A stretch of DNA of 50,625 bases from assembly GCF_000337335.1 (NCBI RefSeq), contig NZ_AOJN01000023.1:1-50625 (forward strand). Reading direction: 5' to 3'. Positions 8,070 through 16,198 of this stretch are shown here, in pieces. Within the stretch, counting starts at the first letter, position 1. Each line of letters starts with the position of its first letter. Position numbers and translations under genes: made by a program. The DNA is from Halorubrum distributum JCM 10118. GTDB taxonomy: Archaea > Halobacteriota > Halobacteria > Halobacteriales > Haloferacaceae. A model generated the notes under the pieces. It made no database searches and was not told the DNA's origin. It worked only from the letters and a program-made list of their open reading frames with translations.

Positions 8070-9041
8070 TCACTCCGCCCAGTAGGCGTCGCCCGGTTCC
8101 GTCTCGAACACCGCGCGGTCGAGCACGTCGACGGCCTTCTCTAACCCCTCCCGGGACGACGTGAGCGAGTCCTCGTGTTCGATCGACAGCGCGCCCTCGT
8201 AGCCGACCATCCGGAGCGTCGAGACGACGTCCTTCCAGTGTTCCTCGCCGTGGCCGTAGCCGATCGAGCGGAACAGCCACGAGCGGTCGGCCTCCTCGGC
8301 ATAGCCGGTCGTGTCGAGGACGCCCTTCACGCGGGCCTTCGCGTCGTACACTTTGGTGTCCTTCGCGTGGACGTGGTGGATCGCGTCGCGCTCGCCGAGG
8401 AAGCGGATCGCCTCCGTCACGTCGATCCCCTGCCAGTAGAGGTGCGAGGGGTCGAAGTTGGCCCCGATCCGGTCGTTCGTCGCCTCCCGGAGCGCGAGCA
8501 GCCCGGTCGGCTCGTAGGCCAGCATGTTCGGGTGCATCTCGATCGCCACGTCGACGCCGTGATGCTCGGCGTGCTGCGCCAGGTCGCGCCAGTAGGGGAT
8601 CGCGACCTCGTCCCACTGGTAGTCGAGCGCGTCGGCGTGTTCCGTCGGCCACGGCGCCGTGACCCAGTTCGGCGTCGAGTCGCCGGGCGCCCCGGCGGGG
8701 AGCCCGGAGAAGCAGGTCACCGCGTCGACGCCCAGCTGGTCCGCCAGCTCGATCGCCTCGCGCAGCTCGCGGTCGGCCGCCGCGGCCCGCTCCTCGTCGG
8801 GATGGAGCGGGTTGTTGTGCGTCGCCAGCGCGGAGATCCGGAGGTCGTGGTCGTCGAGCAGCGCCCGGAGGTCCTCGCGGGCCGCCGCGTCGTCCAGGAG
8901 CGCCTCGCGGTCGACGTGGTCCTCGCCGGGCCAGCCGCCGACGCCGAGTTCGACGGCGTCGACGCCGATCCCGTCGAGGTACGCGGCCGCGTCGTCGAGC
9001 GGTTCGTCGCCCAAGGGAACCGTTAGCACGCCGATGTCCAT
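8070..9041 (-). CDS. Xylose isomerase-like TIM-barrel sugar isomerase/epimerase
   Basis: About 323 residues of the AP-endonuclease-2/IolE superfamily. The start MDIGVLTVPLGDEPLDDAA opens the first strand. Metal-ligand regions typical of the barrel are visible: VDVAIEMHPN (Glu), IGANFDPSHLYW (Asp/His), IHHVHAKDTKV (His) and LSIEHEDSL (Glu). The ATG at 9041 is preferred over the one at 9068, which adds a non-conserved nine-residue tail. It is co-transcribed with the downstream Gfo/Idh/MocA dehydrogenase, a recurrent pairing in sugar and inositol metabolism. The exact reaction is unknown. Confidence 0.88.
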   Translation of the reverse strand: MDIGVLTVPLGDEPLDDAAAYLDGIGVDAVELGVGGWPGEDHVDREALLDDAAAREDLRALLDDHDLRISALATHNNPLHPDEERAAAADRELREAIELADQLGVDAVTCFSGLPAGAPGDSTPNWVTAPWPTEHADALDYQWDEVAIPYWRDLAQHAEHHGVDVAIEMHPNMLAYEPTGLLALREATNDRIGANFDPSHLYWQGIDVTEAIRFLGERDAIHHVHAKDTKVYDAKARVKGVLDTTGYAEEADRSWLFRSIGYGHGEEHWKDVVSTLRMVGYEGALSIEHEDSLTSSREGLEKAVDVLDRAVFETEPGDAYWAE

Positions 9042-9188
9042 GCGCGGAGCTTCACCGAGGCCCCGCATAAGCCTTCAGGAAGCGTCGGCGTGGTCGCCGG
9101 TCGAATCGATCCGCGGGTCCGAGACGCTCGTCCGCGACCGCGCTCCACCGCCGCGATCCGGGCCGCTCCGCGCCGCGAACCGCATGAG

Positions 9189-9197
9189 GTTTTAACG
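9189..9197 (+). promoter_or_regulatory. TATA box for the PspA-like gene
   Basis: GTTTTAACG lies 23-31 nt upstream of the ATG at 9220. This spacing supports choosing 9220 rather than the in-frame ATG at 9199, which is too close to the TATA box. Confidence 0.55.
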
Positions 9198-9219
9198 GGT
9201 GGAACGCGTACGACGTGGT

Positions 9220-10116
9220 ATGGGAATCCTCTCGCGCGCCTCCTACGTCATCCGCTCGAAGGTGAACGCCCTCCTGAACCGAGCGGAGGACCCGGCTGAG
9301 TCGCTCGACTACTCGTACGAACAGATGCGCGACGAGCTCCAGGACGTCAAACAGGGGATCGCCGACCTGACGACCCAGAAGAAGCGCCTGGAGATTCAGA
9401 AGCGCAAGCTCGAAGAGAACGTCGAGAAGCACAACCGCCAGGCCCGCGAGGCGGTCCAGCAGGACCGCGACGACCTCGCGCGCAAGGCCTTGGAAAAGAA
9501 GAAGTCGAAGATGACCCAGATCGAGGAGCTGGAGGGCCAGATCGCCGAGCTGAACAACACGCAGGAACAGCTCGTCGAGAAGAAGAACAAGCTCCAGAAC
9601 CGCATCGAGGAGTTCCGCACGAAGAAGGAGACGATGAAGGCCCGCTACGAGGCGGCCGAGGCGTCCTCCCGCGTCTCCGAGGCGATGACCGGCGTCGGCG
9701 ACGAGATGGAGGACGTGAGCCGCTCCATCGAGCGCGCCGAGGAGCGCACCGAGGAGATGGAGGCGCGCGCCGAGGCGATGGACGAGCTGGAGGACTCCGG
9801 CGCCTTCGAGGACGCGCTCTCGGACAAGGACAGCATCGACCGCGAGCTGGAGGGGCTCTCGACGAACAGCGAGGTCGACGCGGAGCTGGAGACGCTCAAG
9901 GGCGAGCTCGGAAAAGGCGAGTCATCGAACGGCGACGCCGCCGTCAGCGACGAGGAAGTCGACGACGAGCTGGCCGACATCGAGGCCGAGATCGACTCGG
10001 ACGACTTAGAGAGCGACCTCGATGGTGACGGCGGTTCCGGGAACGCCGACCTCGACGAGGAGCTCGACGTCGAGCTCGAGGAGTCGGAGTCCGACGCGGA
10101 CGAACAGCGGAACTGA
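9220..10116 (+). CDS. pspA: PspA/IM30 family protein
   Basis: A 298-residue, almost entirely alpha-helical protein. Residues 1-25 (MGILSRASYVIRSKVNALLNRAEDP) form the amphipathic helix that binds membranes in the PspA/Vipp1/ESCRT-III superfamily. Long heptad-rich coiled coils follow to about residue 170 (DLTTQKKRLEIQKRKLEENV, IEELEGQIAELNNTQEQL). The C-terminal 90 residues are a Glu/Asp-rich low-complexity tail characteristic of haloarchaeal versions. The likely role is membrane maintenance under stress on the cytosolic face. No pspF-like regulator is adjacent. Confidence 0.9.
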   Translation: MGILSRASYVIRSKVNALLNRAEDPAESLDYSYEQMRDELQDVKQGIADLTTQKKRLEIQKRKLEENVEKHNRQAREAVQQDRDDLARKALEKKKSKMTQIEELEGQIAELNNTQEQLVEKKNKLQNRIEEFRTKKETMKARYEAAEASSRVSEAMTGVGDEMEDVSRSIERAEERTEEMEARAEAMDELEDSGAFEDALSDKDSIDRELEGLSTNSEVDAELETLKGELGKGESSNGDAAVSDEEVDDELADIEAEIDSDDLESDLDGDGGSGNADLDEELDVELEESESDADEQRN

Positions 10117-10191
10117 GGTCGCGCCCGGTCAGCGTTCGGTCCCCGCCCTCACCGCGGTCCCCGCCTTCTTTCTTCCCCGCTTCCGATCAGC

Positions 10192-11238
10192 TCACTCCGA
10201 CGCCGGCCGCGCTCCGGTCCCCGCGTGGTCCCGGTCGGCCAGTCGGATCTCGCCGTCCGTGAGCTCGACGCCCTCGTACGGGTCCTCGGCGAGCAGCAGC
10301 GAGCCGTCGACGTCGGCGTAGTCCAGTAGGGGCGCGAGCTGCGCGGCCGCCGCGATGGAGGCGTTCGACTCGATCATGCAGCCGCACATCACTTCCAGCC
10401 CGTGCGCCCGGGCGGCGGCGATCAGCCGGCGCGCCTCGGAGAGGCTCCCGGTCTTCATCAGCTTCAGGTTCGCGATGTCGCACCGGTCGGCGATCGCGGG
10501 CACGTCCGCGGCCGTCACGCAGGACTCGTCGGCGGCGATCGGCAGCTCGGCCCGCTCGTAGACGTAGCGGAGCCCCTCCGGGTTCTCGGCGGGCACGGGC
10601 TGCTCGACGAACTCCACGTCGCGCTCGGCGAGCCACGCGCTCTTCGCGACCGCCTCCTTCGGCGTCCACGCCTCGTTGGCGTCGACGCGGAGCCGCGCGT
10701 CGGGCGCGGCCTCGCGGACCGCGTCGATCAGCTCCCGGTCGCGGTCGGTACCGAGCTTGATCTTCAGCACGTCGTAGCCGGCCGCGACGGCGTCGGCCGC
10801 CTTCTCGCGCACGCGGTCGGTCTCGTCGAGCCCGATCGTGAACGAGGTCTTCGGCGCGTCGCTCGGGTCGAGCCCCCAGAGCCTGTACAGTGGGACGCCG
10901 AGCCGCTTCGCAGCGAGGTCGTGGACGGCGATCGAGACGGCGCAGCGGGCGGCGGGGTTGCCGTTCACGACCCCCTTCAGTTCGGCCTCGATCTCGCGGA
11001 GCGCGTGGGGGTCGCCGACGCGATCGACGGCGTCGAGCAGGTCCGGCATGACCGCGGCCACCGTGTCGGCCGTCTCGCCGTAGTGGGCCGACGGCGCCGC
11101 GCCGCCGACCCCGGTCATCCCCGCGTCGTCCGTGATCCGAACGACCACGTTCTCGGCCTCGGTCTGGGTGCCCCGCGAGATGGTGAACGGGTTTTCGAGG
11201 GGCAGCGAGACCCGCTCGAACTCGGTTTCGAGGCTCAT
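10192..11238 (-). CDS. dgcA: N-acetyl-D-glutamate racemase / dipeptide-epimerase family (enolase superfamily)
   Basis: A 348-residue enolase-superfamily enzyme of the muconate-lactonizing subgroup. Catalytic and metal motifs are present: the KIK motif (YDVLKIKLGTD, about 160-170), the three acidic ligands in LRVDANEAW, EFVEQP and AADESC, and the second-half base in NLKLMKTGS. The C-terminal MCGCMIES and DVDGSLLLAEDPY segments are typical of the Ala-Glu epimerase group. It is translationally coupled to dgcN: the dgcN stop shares one base with this ATG. That pairing points to the DgcN-DgcA route, where D-Glu is N-acetylated and the product racemised, rather than to murein peptide recycling, which archaea lack. 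Confidence 0.88.
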   Translation of the reverse strand: MSLETEFERVSLPLENPFTISRGTQTEAENVVVRITDDAGMTGVGGAAPSAHYGETADTVAAVMPDLLDAVDRVGDPHALREIEAELKGVVNGNPAARCAVSIAVHDLAAKRLGVPLYRLWGLDPSDAPKTSFTIGLDETDRVREKAADAVAAGYDVLKIKLGTDRDRELIDAVREAAPDARLRVDANEAWTPKEAVAKSAWLAERDVEFVEQPVPAENPEGLRYVYERAELPIAADESCVTAADVPAIADRCDIANLKLMKTGSLSEARRLIAAARAHGLEVMCGCMIESNASIAAAAQLAPLLDYADVDGSLLLAEDPYEGVELTDGEIRLADRDHAGTGARPASE

Positions 11239-12293
11239 TAGCTACCGAGCCCCGCGTCGACGATTCCGTCCACGATGCGGTCCGCGCCGTCCCGGACCGG
11301 GTCGGCGGCCGGGACCTCGACCTCGTCGCCGAAGTCGGCCACGGCGTCCGCGGCGGCCGCGTCGTCGGCCACGTCCTTCGTGTTGAGCGCGCCGGCGACG
11401 ACGCTCGTCTCGTGGACCGGCGCCGCGAGGTCCTCGTAGAGGTCGACGTAGTCGGCGAGCGGCGGGAGGTCGAACGACTCGTAGCCGTGGACGACCTCGC
11501 GGCCCGCGGCGTGACAGAGGACGAGACCGTCCGCCATCGACCCGTGGAGGATGCCGCAGGTGACCGCCGAGTAGGCGGGGTGGACGATGCTCCCCTGCCC
11601 CTCGACGACGAGCAGGTCGTGGTCGTCGCCGGCCTCGACGAGCATCTCCTCGACCGCGCCCGCCGCGAAGTCGGAGACGACGCGGTCGATCGGGTTCCCC
11701 CACCCCGCGATCATGATCCCGGTCTGTCCCGTCGGGACGAACGCGGCGTCGATGCCGCGCTCGCGGGCGGCGGCGACGATCTCCAGCGAGGCGGTCATCT
11801 TCCCCACCGAGCAGTCGGTGCCGACCGTGCACACCACGTCTGCCTCGACGTCGCCCGAGGCCCCCGACGCGACCGTGAGGTCGTCGTCGGGCTTCCGGAC
11901 GTCGACGAGGTCGACGCCGTGCTCGTCGGCCAGCGCGGCCAGCCCCTCGTCCTCGTTTAAGAAGTAGTGGAGGCCGCTCACCACGTCGCAGCCGGCCTCG
12001 ATCGCGGCTTCGACGTCCGACCGCCACGACTCGTCGAAGCCGCCGCCGATCGGCGCGATCCCGATATATAAGGCGTCGAGGTCGCCGTCGGCCGCGGCGT
12101 GCGCGTCCGCGAACGACTCGACGATCGGCGCGTCCGCGATGTCCGGGACGTGGTCGGTCACTCGGTCGCCGGCGCGGTCGCGGTCGAGGACGCCGCACAC
12201 CTCCTGGTCGCCGTAGCGCATCACGCCGAGCGCGGTCTTCGCGCGGTCGGGGAACTTCTCGTGGGCGAGGACGGCGATCCGCTCGTGGTCCAT
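11238..12293 (-). CDS. dgcN: DUF1611 family D-glutamate N-acetyltransferase
   Basis: A 351-residue DUF1611 protein. It has an N-terminal Rossmann-like region (RIAVLAHEKFPDRAKTALGVMRYG) and a C-terminal P-loop-like half containing VCTVGTDCSVGKMTASLEI, TGQTGIMIAGWG and LLVVEGQGSIVHPAY. Characterised members N-acetylate D-glutamate, feeding the neighbouring racemase DgcA. The start at MDHERIAVL (12293) is chosen because the 55 upstream in-frame residues run into a non-coding repeat region and are not conserved in character. It forms a two-gene operon with dgcA (1-nt stop/start overlap). Confidence 0.85.
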   Translation of the reverse strand: MDHERIAVLAHEKFPDRAKTALGVMRYGDQEVCGVLDRDRAGDRVTDHVPDIADAPIVESFADAHAAADGDLDALYIGIAPIGGGFDESWRSDVEAAIEAGCDVVSGLHYFLNEDEGLAALADEHGVDLVDVRKPDDDLTVASGASGDVEADVVCTVGTDCSVGKMTASLEIVAAARERGIDAAFVPTGQTGIMIAGWGNPIDRVVSDFAAGAVEEMLVEAGDDHDLLVVEGQGSIVHPAYSAVTCGILHGSMADGLVLCHAAGREVVHGYESFDLPPLADYVDLYEDLAAPVHETSVVAGALNTKDVADDAAAADAVADFGDEVEVPAADPVRDGADRIVDGIVDAGLGS

Positions 12294-12398
12294 GGTGGGT
12301 CGCTCGCCCCGGGAGTTCTTAAAAGAGTCGAGGGTCGGCCGAGGGGCCGACTCGACCGCAGCGATTTCATCGGACGGAACTCCGACCATCGCTGCGAC

Positions 12399-12698
12399 AT
12401 TTATAAACAAACTGCGGTGGCGCGTGCCTGCGAGGCCGCCCCTGCGGCCGAGCAGCACGCGCGAGGGAAGTCAGTCGCCGGAGCGAAGCGGAGGCGACTG
12501 ACGAGGCTGGGGAGGTGTGAGGCGCGGTGCCGTGCGGTGCGGGGCGGGACTCAAAGGGGCAGCCGGGAAGCGGTCGCAGGCGACGCAAGCACCGCAGGGA
12601 GCGGAGCGACCGAGGAGCGCAGCGAGCGTGCGGCCGCTTCCCGGCTGGGGCTTTGGAGGAGTTCGCCGTCGATCCGCCAGCGGCCATTTATAAATAAG
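12399..12698 (+). repeat. Structured dispersed repeat element, copy A
   Basis: It is bounded by ATTTATAAAC (12399-12408) and CATTTATAAATAAG (about 12686-12698). Helices: P1 GCGCGTGC/GCACGCGC (12420-12427 with 12455-12462), capped by inner hairpin GGCCGC/GCGGCC (12434-12439, 12444-12449). P2 is GTCAGTCGCC/GGCGACTGAC (12470-12479 with 12493-12502). P3 is CAGCCGGGAAGCGG/CCGCTTCCCGGCTG (12560-12573 with 12634-12647). Conserved blocks shared with copy B are TGCGGTGGCGCGTGCC, GACGAGGCTGGGGAGG (12500-12515) and GGGACTCAAAGGGGCAGCC (12546-12564). The helices differ in sequence from copy B yet still pair. It may be a structured RNA or a MITE-like element. Confidence 0.8.
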
Positions 12699-12764
12699 CG
12701 GCTGGGGCTTTGGAGGAGTTCTCAGCCGAGTTACAGTCTCCTATTTATAAACGAGCGACTGGGG
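12642..12764 (+). repeat. 57-bp tandem units carrying TATA-like motifs
   Basis: Units start at 12642, 12699 and 12756 (partial). Each begins CGGCTGGGG or CGACTGGGG. The first two continue CTTTGGAGGAGTTC, then a variable middle, and end in ATTTATAAA. The unit corresponds to the 3' end of the structured repeat. Copy B has one such unit of about 55 bp. Confidence 0.75.
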
Positions 12765-12804
12765 ACCATTCAAAAAGAACGACCTCGCGATCTGAACGCG
12801 CGTC

Positions 12805-13122
12805 TTACGCGCTGCCGTCGACGAACTGGTCGGCGCCCTCGTAGAACCAGTAGCCGTTCTCGCGCATCGCCCGACCGAGCTCCTGATGGAACTCGACGAA
12901 GTCCGCGAACTCCTCCTGCTCGACGTTCTCGAAGATTTCCTCGACGGAGACGACCGTCTCGAAGTCGATCCGGATCGGGTGGTCGCCGTACTGCTCGACG
13001 TACTCCGCCGCCGTCAGCGGGAAGTCCTCCTCCTCGTCGATCTTCTTCGCGAGCACGGCGTGGCCGTACTGCCGCATGCCCTCGCTCCCCTGCTCGCCGT
13101 CGGGGTCGTGTGGCCAGTCCAT
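12805..13122 (-). CDS. Conserved small haloarchaeal protein (probably DUF5785)
   Basis: A 105-residue acidic cytosolic protein of unknown function. The start MDWPHDPDGEQGSEGM at 13122 gives the compact form; the upstream extension to 13200 is basic and unlike haloarchaeal protein. It contains a conserved-looking core (GHAVLAKKIDEEEDFPL; YGDHPIRIDFETVVSVEEIF) and a C-terminal ENGYWFYEGADQFVDG. No membrane segment, cysteine or known catalytic motif is seen. The family assignment is from memory of similar haloarchaeal proteins and is tentative. Confidence 0.75.
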   Translation of the reverse strand: MDWPHDPDGEQGSEGMRQYGHAVLAKKIDEEEDFPLTAAEYVEQYGDHPIRIDFETVVSVEEIFENVEQEEFADFVEFHQELGRAMRENGYWFYEGADQFVDGSA

Positions 13123-13254
13123 ATGGGGAAATTCGCCGGATCGGGGATAGTGGTTTCGGATGCGGCGGTGACGGCCGGCCGCGCCCCGCGACCTGCTCAA
13201 TCACACGCCGACCGCCGCACAAGGCACTTCACGGCGCTGCGCGTGGCTCGCGAC

Positions 13255-13722
13255 ATGCGCCGCAGAGCCCTCCTCGCGTCCGCGGCCGCCCTCTCGACCG
13301 CCTCGCTCGCCGGCTGTCCGACGCCACCGTGGACCCACGATCCCACGGAGATCGACGGCGCCGAGGTGACCTTCCGCCGCGAGTACGACGGGGAACTCGA
13401 CGTCACGGGCTCCGGCGGGAACGACGTCGCTGAGGTGCGCCGCCGCCTCGACGAGGATCCGCCGCGGCTGGTCGTGGCGGGATCGCTCCTCGACGGACCC
13501 CGGCGCTGCTATCGGGTCACGCTGTTCGAGGCCGGTCTCGACGACGGGATGCTCCGCCTCCGGATCGTCTCCGAGGACGACCCCGACTCGGACGTCGACC
13601 GCTGCTCGGACGTCGCCGAACCACACCCGTACTCGGTCGCCGTCGCGTTCGCCGACGCCTCCGTTCCGGAGCGCGTCGAAGTCCGCCACGGCGATGAGGC
13701 GGTGCTGGAAGAACGCGTATAA
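13255..13722 (+). CDS. Hypothetical lipoprotein
   Basis: A 155-residue protein with a lipoprotein signal: MRRRALLASAAALSTASLAGC, an N-terminal twin-arginine-like basic run, a hydrophobic stretch and a lipobox SLAGC with Cys at about 21. The mature part is acidic, with a beta-rich region and further cysteines at RRCYRV and DRCSDV that could form a disulfide outside the cell. The ATG at 13255 is set by the signal peptide; longer in-frame extensions upstream overlap the divergent gene. Function is unknown. It ends 15 nt before the stop of the convergent formate dehydrogenase. Confidence 0.75.
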   Translation: MRRRALLASAAALSTASLAGCPTPPWTHDPTEIDGAEVTFRREYDGELDVTGSGGNDVAEVRRRLDEDPPRLVVAGSLLDGPRRCYRVTLFEAGLDDGMLRLRIVSEDDPDSDVDRCSDVAEPHPYSVAVAFADASVPERVEVRHGDEAVLEERV

Positions 13723-13737
13723 AGGAGCCGACGTCGC

Positions 13738-15882
13738 TTAGTCGTCCGCCGAAGCCGGCGAGTCGTCGCCCGCGGCCTCGATGTCGACCTCGATCTCCGC
13801 GGACGCGGCCTTGTACTCCGGAATCTTGGCGCGCTCGTCGAGCACGTCGTTGGTGAGGCGGTTCGCGGAGGCGGCCGCGAAGTGCGGCGTGGTCCAGACG
13901 ACCCCCTCCTTGATGTCCTCGGTAACGTCGGCGCGGACGGTGATCTCGCCGCGGCGGGACTTCAGCACGACGTGGTCGCCGTCCTCGATCCCGTACCGCT
14001 CGGCGTCGTTCGGGTGGACGTCGACGAAGTTCTCCGGGTGCTGCTTCGAGAGCGTGGGCGAGCGCCGGCTCATCGTCCCGGTGTTGTAATGCTCTTCGAG
14101 CCGCGCGGTGGTCAACACGAGCGGGTACTCCTCGTCGGGGACCTCCTTCGGCTCCTGGTGGACGACGCCCTCGATGCGGCCGAGGCCGTCCTCGGTCTCG
14201 AACTCGTCCTCGTAGAGGAACGGGTCGCCCTCGTCGCCCTCCTCGTAACAGGGCCAGTGGAGCCCCGTCTCGCCGAGCGCGTCGTAGGTCATCCCGTGCA
14301 TGATCGGGCACACCTCGCGCAGCTCCTCGAACACGTCCTCGGGGCCGTCGAACTCGAACTCGTCGCCGTCGAACAGCCGCGTGCCGACCTCACAGAGGAT
14401 GTCGAGGTCGTGGCGCGTGTTCTCGTGGACCTTGTGGACCCCGCGCATGCGCTGGACGCGCCGGTCGGTGTTGGTGACGGTGCCGTCGCGCTCGGCCCAC
14501 GTCGTCGCGGGGAGGACGACGTCCGCGAGCTCGGCGGTCTCGGTCATGAAGATGTCCTGGACCACCATGAAGTCGAGATCCTCGCGGAACCGCTGCTCGG
14601 TCCGGTTGCCGTCCGGCTCGCTCATGATCGGGTTCTCGCCCATGACGTAGAGGCCGTGGACGGTGTCGCCGATCGCGTGGGAGATCTCGACGTTCGTCAG
14701 CCCGGGCTCCGCGGGCACCTCGAACCCCCACACGTCCTCGACCGACTCGCGGGCCTCGTCGTCGTCGACGAGCTGGTACCCCGGGAGGACGTTCGGCATC
14801 GCGCCCACGTCGCAGGTCCCCTGAACGTTGTTCTGTCCGCGCAGGGGGTTGACGCCGGTGCCGGGCCGGCCGAGGTTCCCCGTGATCAGCGCGAGGTTGA
14901 TCTCGTTTTGAACGTTGTCGACGCCGCAGGTGTGCTGACTCATCCCCATTCCGGTGAAGATGGCGGCGTCGTTCGCCATCGCGTACTTCTCGGCGGCGAG
15001 CTCGATGTCCGCCAGCGGGACGCCGCACTCCTCGGCGGCCGCCTCCTTGTCGAAGTCCGCGAGCGTCTCCTTCAGGTGGTCGATGCCCTTGGTGCGCTCC
15101 TCGACGAACTCCTCGTCGATCCAGCCCGCCTCCGGCTCCTCCTCGTGACGCTCTAAAATCGTCTTGAGGACGACGTTCAGGAGCGGAATGTCGGTACCCG
15201 GCTTCAGCTGGAGGTGTATGTGCCGGTCGGTGTCGTCGATCTCGAACGACCGGGTGGTCTTGTTCGCGTGCGGGTCGACCTGGATGACGGTCGCGCCCTC
15301 CAGCACGGCCTGCCGGAAGTACTGGCTGTTGGCGATCGGGTGCTGCTCGCCGGGGTTCGCGCCCTGGATCCACAGCACGTCCGCGGAGTCCTCCAGGTCG
15401 GCCATGCTGTTCGTCATCGCGCCCATCCCGAGGCTGGTCCGCAGCGCCCAGACGGTCGACGCGTGACACATCCGCGTGCAGTTGTCGACCTGGTTGGTGC
15501 CGTACCGCCGCGCCAGCTTCTGGATGAGGTAGTTCTCCTCGTTGAACGTCTTCGAGGAGCCGAAGAAGCCCATCCCGTCCGGGCCGTGCTCCTCGCGGAT
15601 GCCCTCCATCTCGTCGACGACGCGGTCGAGCGCCTCCGACCAGGTCGCCTCGCGGAACTCGCCGTCCTCCTTGATCAGCGGCTCCGTCAGCCGGTCCTCG
15701 TGGTCGACGACCTGCGTCGCCGCGCCGCCCTTGATGCAGACGCTCCCCTCGTTCACTGGCGCGTCGCCCCACGGCATGAACCGCATCTCGCCGGGCTCGT
15801 CGCCCTCGAGCACGCGGATCCCGCAGCCGACGCCGCAGTACGGACAGATCGTCTTCGTCGCGTCGTCCGGCTCACTGGACAT
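13738..15882 (-). CDS. Formate dehydrogenase catalytic subunit (molybdopterin oxidoreductase)
   Basis: A 714-residue Mo/W-bis-pterin enzyme predicted to oxidise formate to CO2. It starts directly with the [4Fe-4S] domain (C13, C16, C20, C49 in ICPYCGVGCG and VCIKG). The active site CTRMCHAST has Cys139 as metal ligand, where other FDHs have Sec or Cys, followed by the conserved His140. RGQNNVQGTCDVG and the pterin-binding HPENFVDVHPNDAERYG segment near the C-terminus fit FDH rather than nitrate reductase. It lacks the N-terminal ferredoxin-like extension of NAD-linked FdhA proteins, so an external electron carrier is expected. It is divergent from a formaldehyde dehydrogenase gene. Confidence 0.88.
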   Translation of the reverse strand: MSSEPDDATKTICPYCGVGCGIRVLEGDEPGEMRFMPWGDAPVNEGSVCIKGGAATQVVDHEDRLTEPLIKEDGEFREATWSEALDRVVDEMEGIREEHGPDGMGFFGSSKTFNEENYLIQKLARRYGTNQVDNCTRMCHASTVWALRTSLGMGAMTNSMADLEDSADVLWIQGANPGEQHPIANSQYFRQAVLEGATVIQVDPHANKTTRSFEIDDTDRHIHLQLKPGTDIPLLNVVLKTILERHEEEPEAGWIDEEFVEERTKGIDHLKETLADFDKEAAAEECGVPLADIELAAEKYAMANDAAIFTGMGMSQHTCGVDNVQNEINLALITGNLGRPGTGVNPLRGQNNVQGTCDVGAMPNVLPGYQLVDDDEARESVEDVWGFEVPAEPGLTNVEISHAIGDTVHGLYVMGENPIMSEPDGNRTEQRFREDLDFMVVQDIFMTETAELADVVLPATTWAERDGTVTNTDRRVQRMRGVHKVHENTRHDLDILCEVGTRLFDGDEFEFDGPEDVFEELREVCPIMHGMTYDALGETGLHWPCYEEGDEGDPFLYEDEFETEDGLGRIEGVVHQEPKEVPDEEYPLVLTTARLEEHYNTGTMSRRSPTLSKQHPENFVDVHPNDAERYGIEDGDHVVLKSRRGEITVRADVTEDIKEGVVWTTPHFAAASANRLTNDVLDERAKIPEYKAASAEIEVDIEAAGDDSPASADD

Positions 15883-16198
15883 CGGTCTCACCGCCCCCGT
15901 GTGTGCTCATACCGCATGATCCATCGTGGCCGTCCATCAGTGTACCGGTGGTTTCCGTCGGTGAGAGAGTGCGCGGAGCGGAAGACGGGCGAGGCGGAGG
16001 GTCAGCGAACCGGAAGGCGGGCGAGGCGGAGAGCGGGCGAAGCAGAGGGTCAGCGAACCGGAAGACGGGCGGAGCGGAGGGCGGATGAGGCACGAAGCAT
16101 TCGGCGAATTAGCATCGATGGCTGACAGGTTATTAATGGTAATTTATAATGGAAAAACATTTACTATGGTTTGTTAACACGTTTCAACCGGGATCAAC
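15883..16198. other. Intergenic region between FDH and formaldehyde dehydrogenase
   Basis: No gene is supported. It holds the divergent promoters of the two C1 genes. The half next to FDH (15973-16087) is a GC-rich degenerate repeat; the half next to the dehydrogenase (16126-16180) is strikingly AT-rich, with TATA-like motifs at 16141-16150 and 16159-16167. Confidence 0.6.
15981..16087. repeat. 48-bp degenerate tandem repeat
   Basis: GGGTCAGCGAACCGGAAG occurs twice, 48 bp apart (from about 15999 and 16047), embedded in GGGCGAGGCGGAG-type purine-rich variants. It is non-coding; the minus-strand reading frame across it is a repeat artefact. Confidence 0.65.

Larger units (their letters stand above)
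12294..12804. other. Intergenic region with a structured repeat element
   Basis: No gene is supported here. Open frames on both strands are Arg/Ala-rich shadows. The stretch is occupied by the structured repeat element copy A (12399-12764), ending in 57-bp tandem units, and by the 3' flank of the downstream minus-strand gene. Confidence 0.7.

Noticed and set aside
12367..12687. Basic 106-codon frame opposite repeat copy A
   Set aside because: Composition (Arg/Ser/Pro-rich) is unlike haloarchaeal proteins and the underlying sequence is the structured repeat.
12642..12764. 57-bp tandem units as a CRISPR-like array
   Set aside because: Three units at most, with decaying third copy; conserved part and variable part do not behave like repeat/spacer, and no cas genes are present.
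15981..16087. Possible CRISPR array
   Set aside because: Only two imperfect units, no unique spacers of constant length, no cas genes nearby.
15872..16093. 73-codon minus-strand frame upstream of formate dehydrogenase
   Set aside because: Its sequence is produced by the 48-bp repeat (FRFADP repeats); no domain or promoter.
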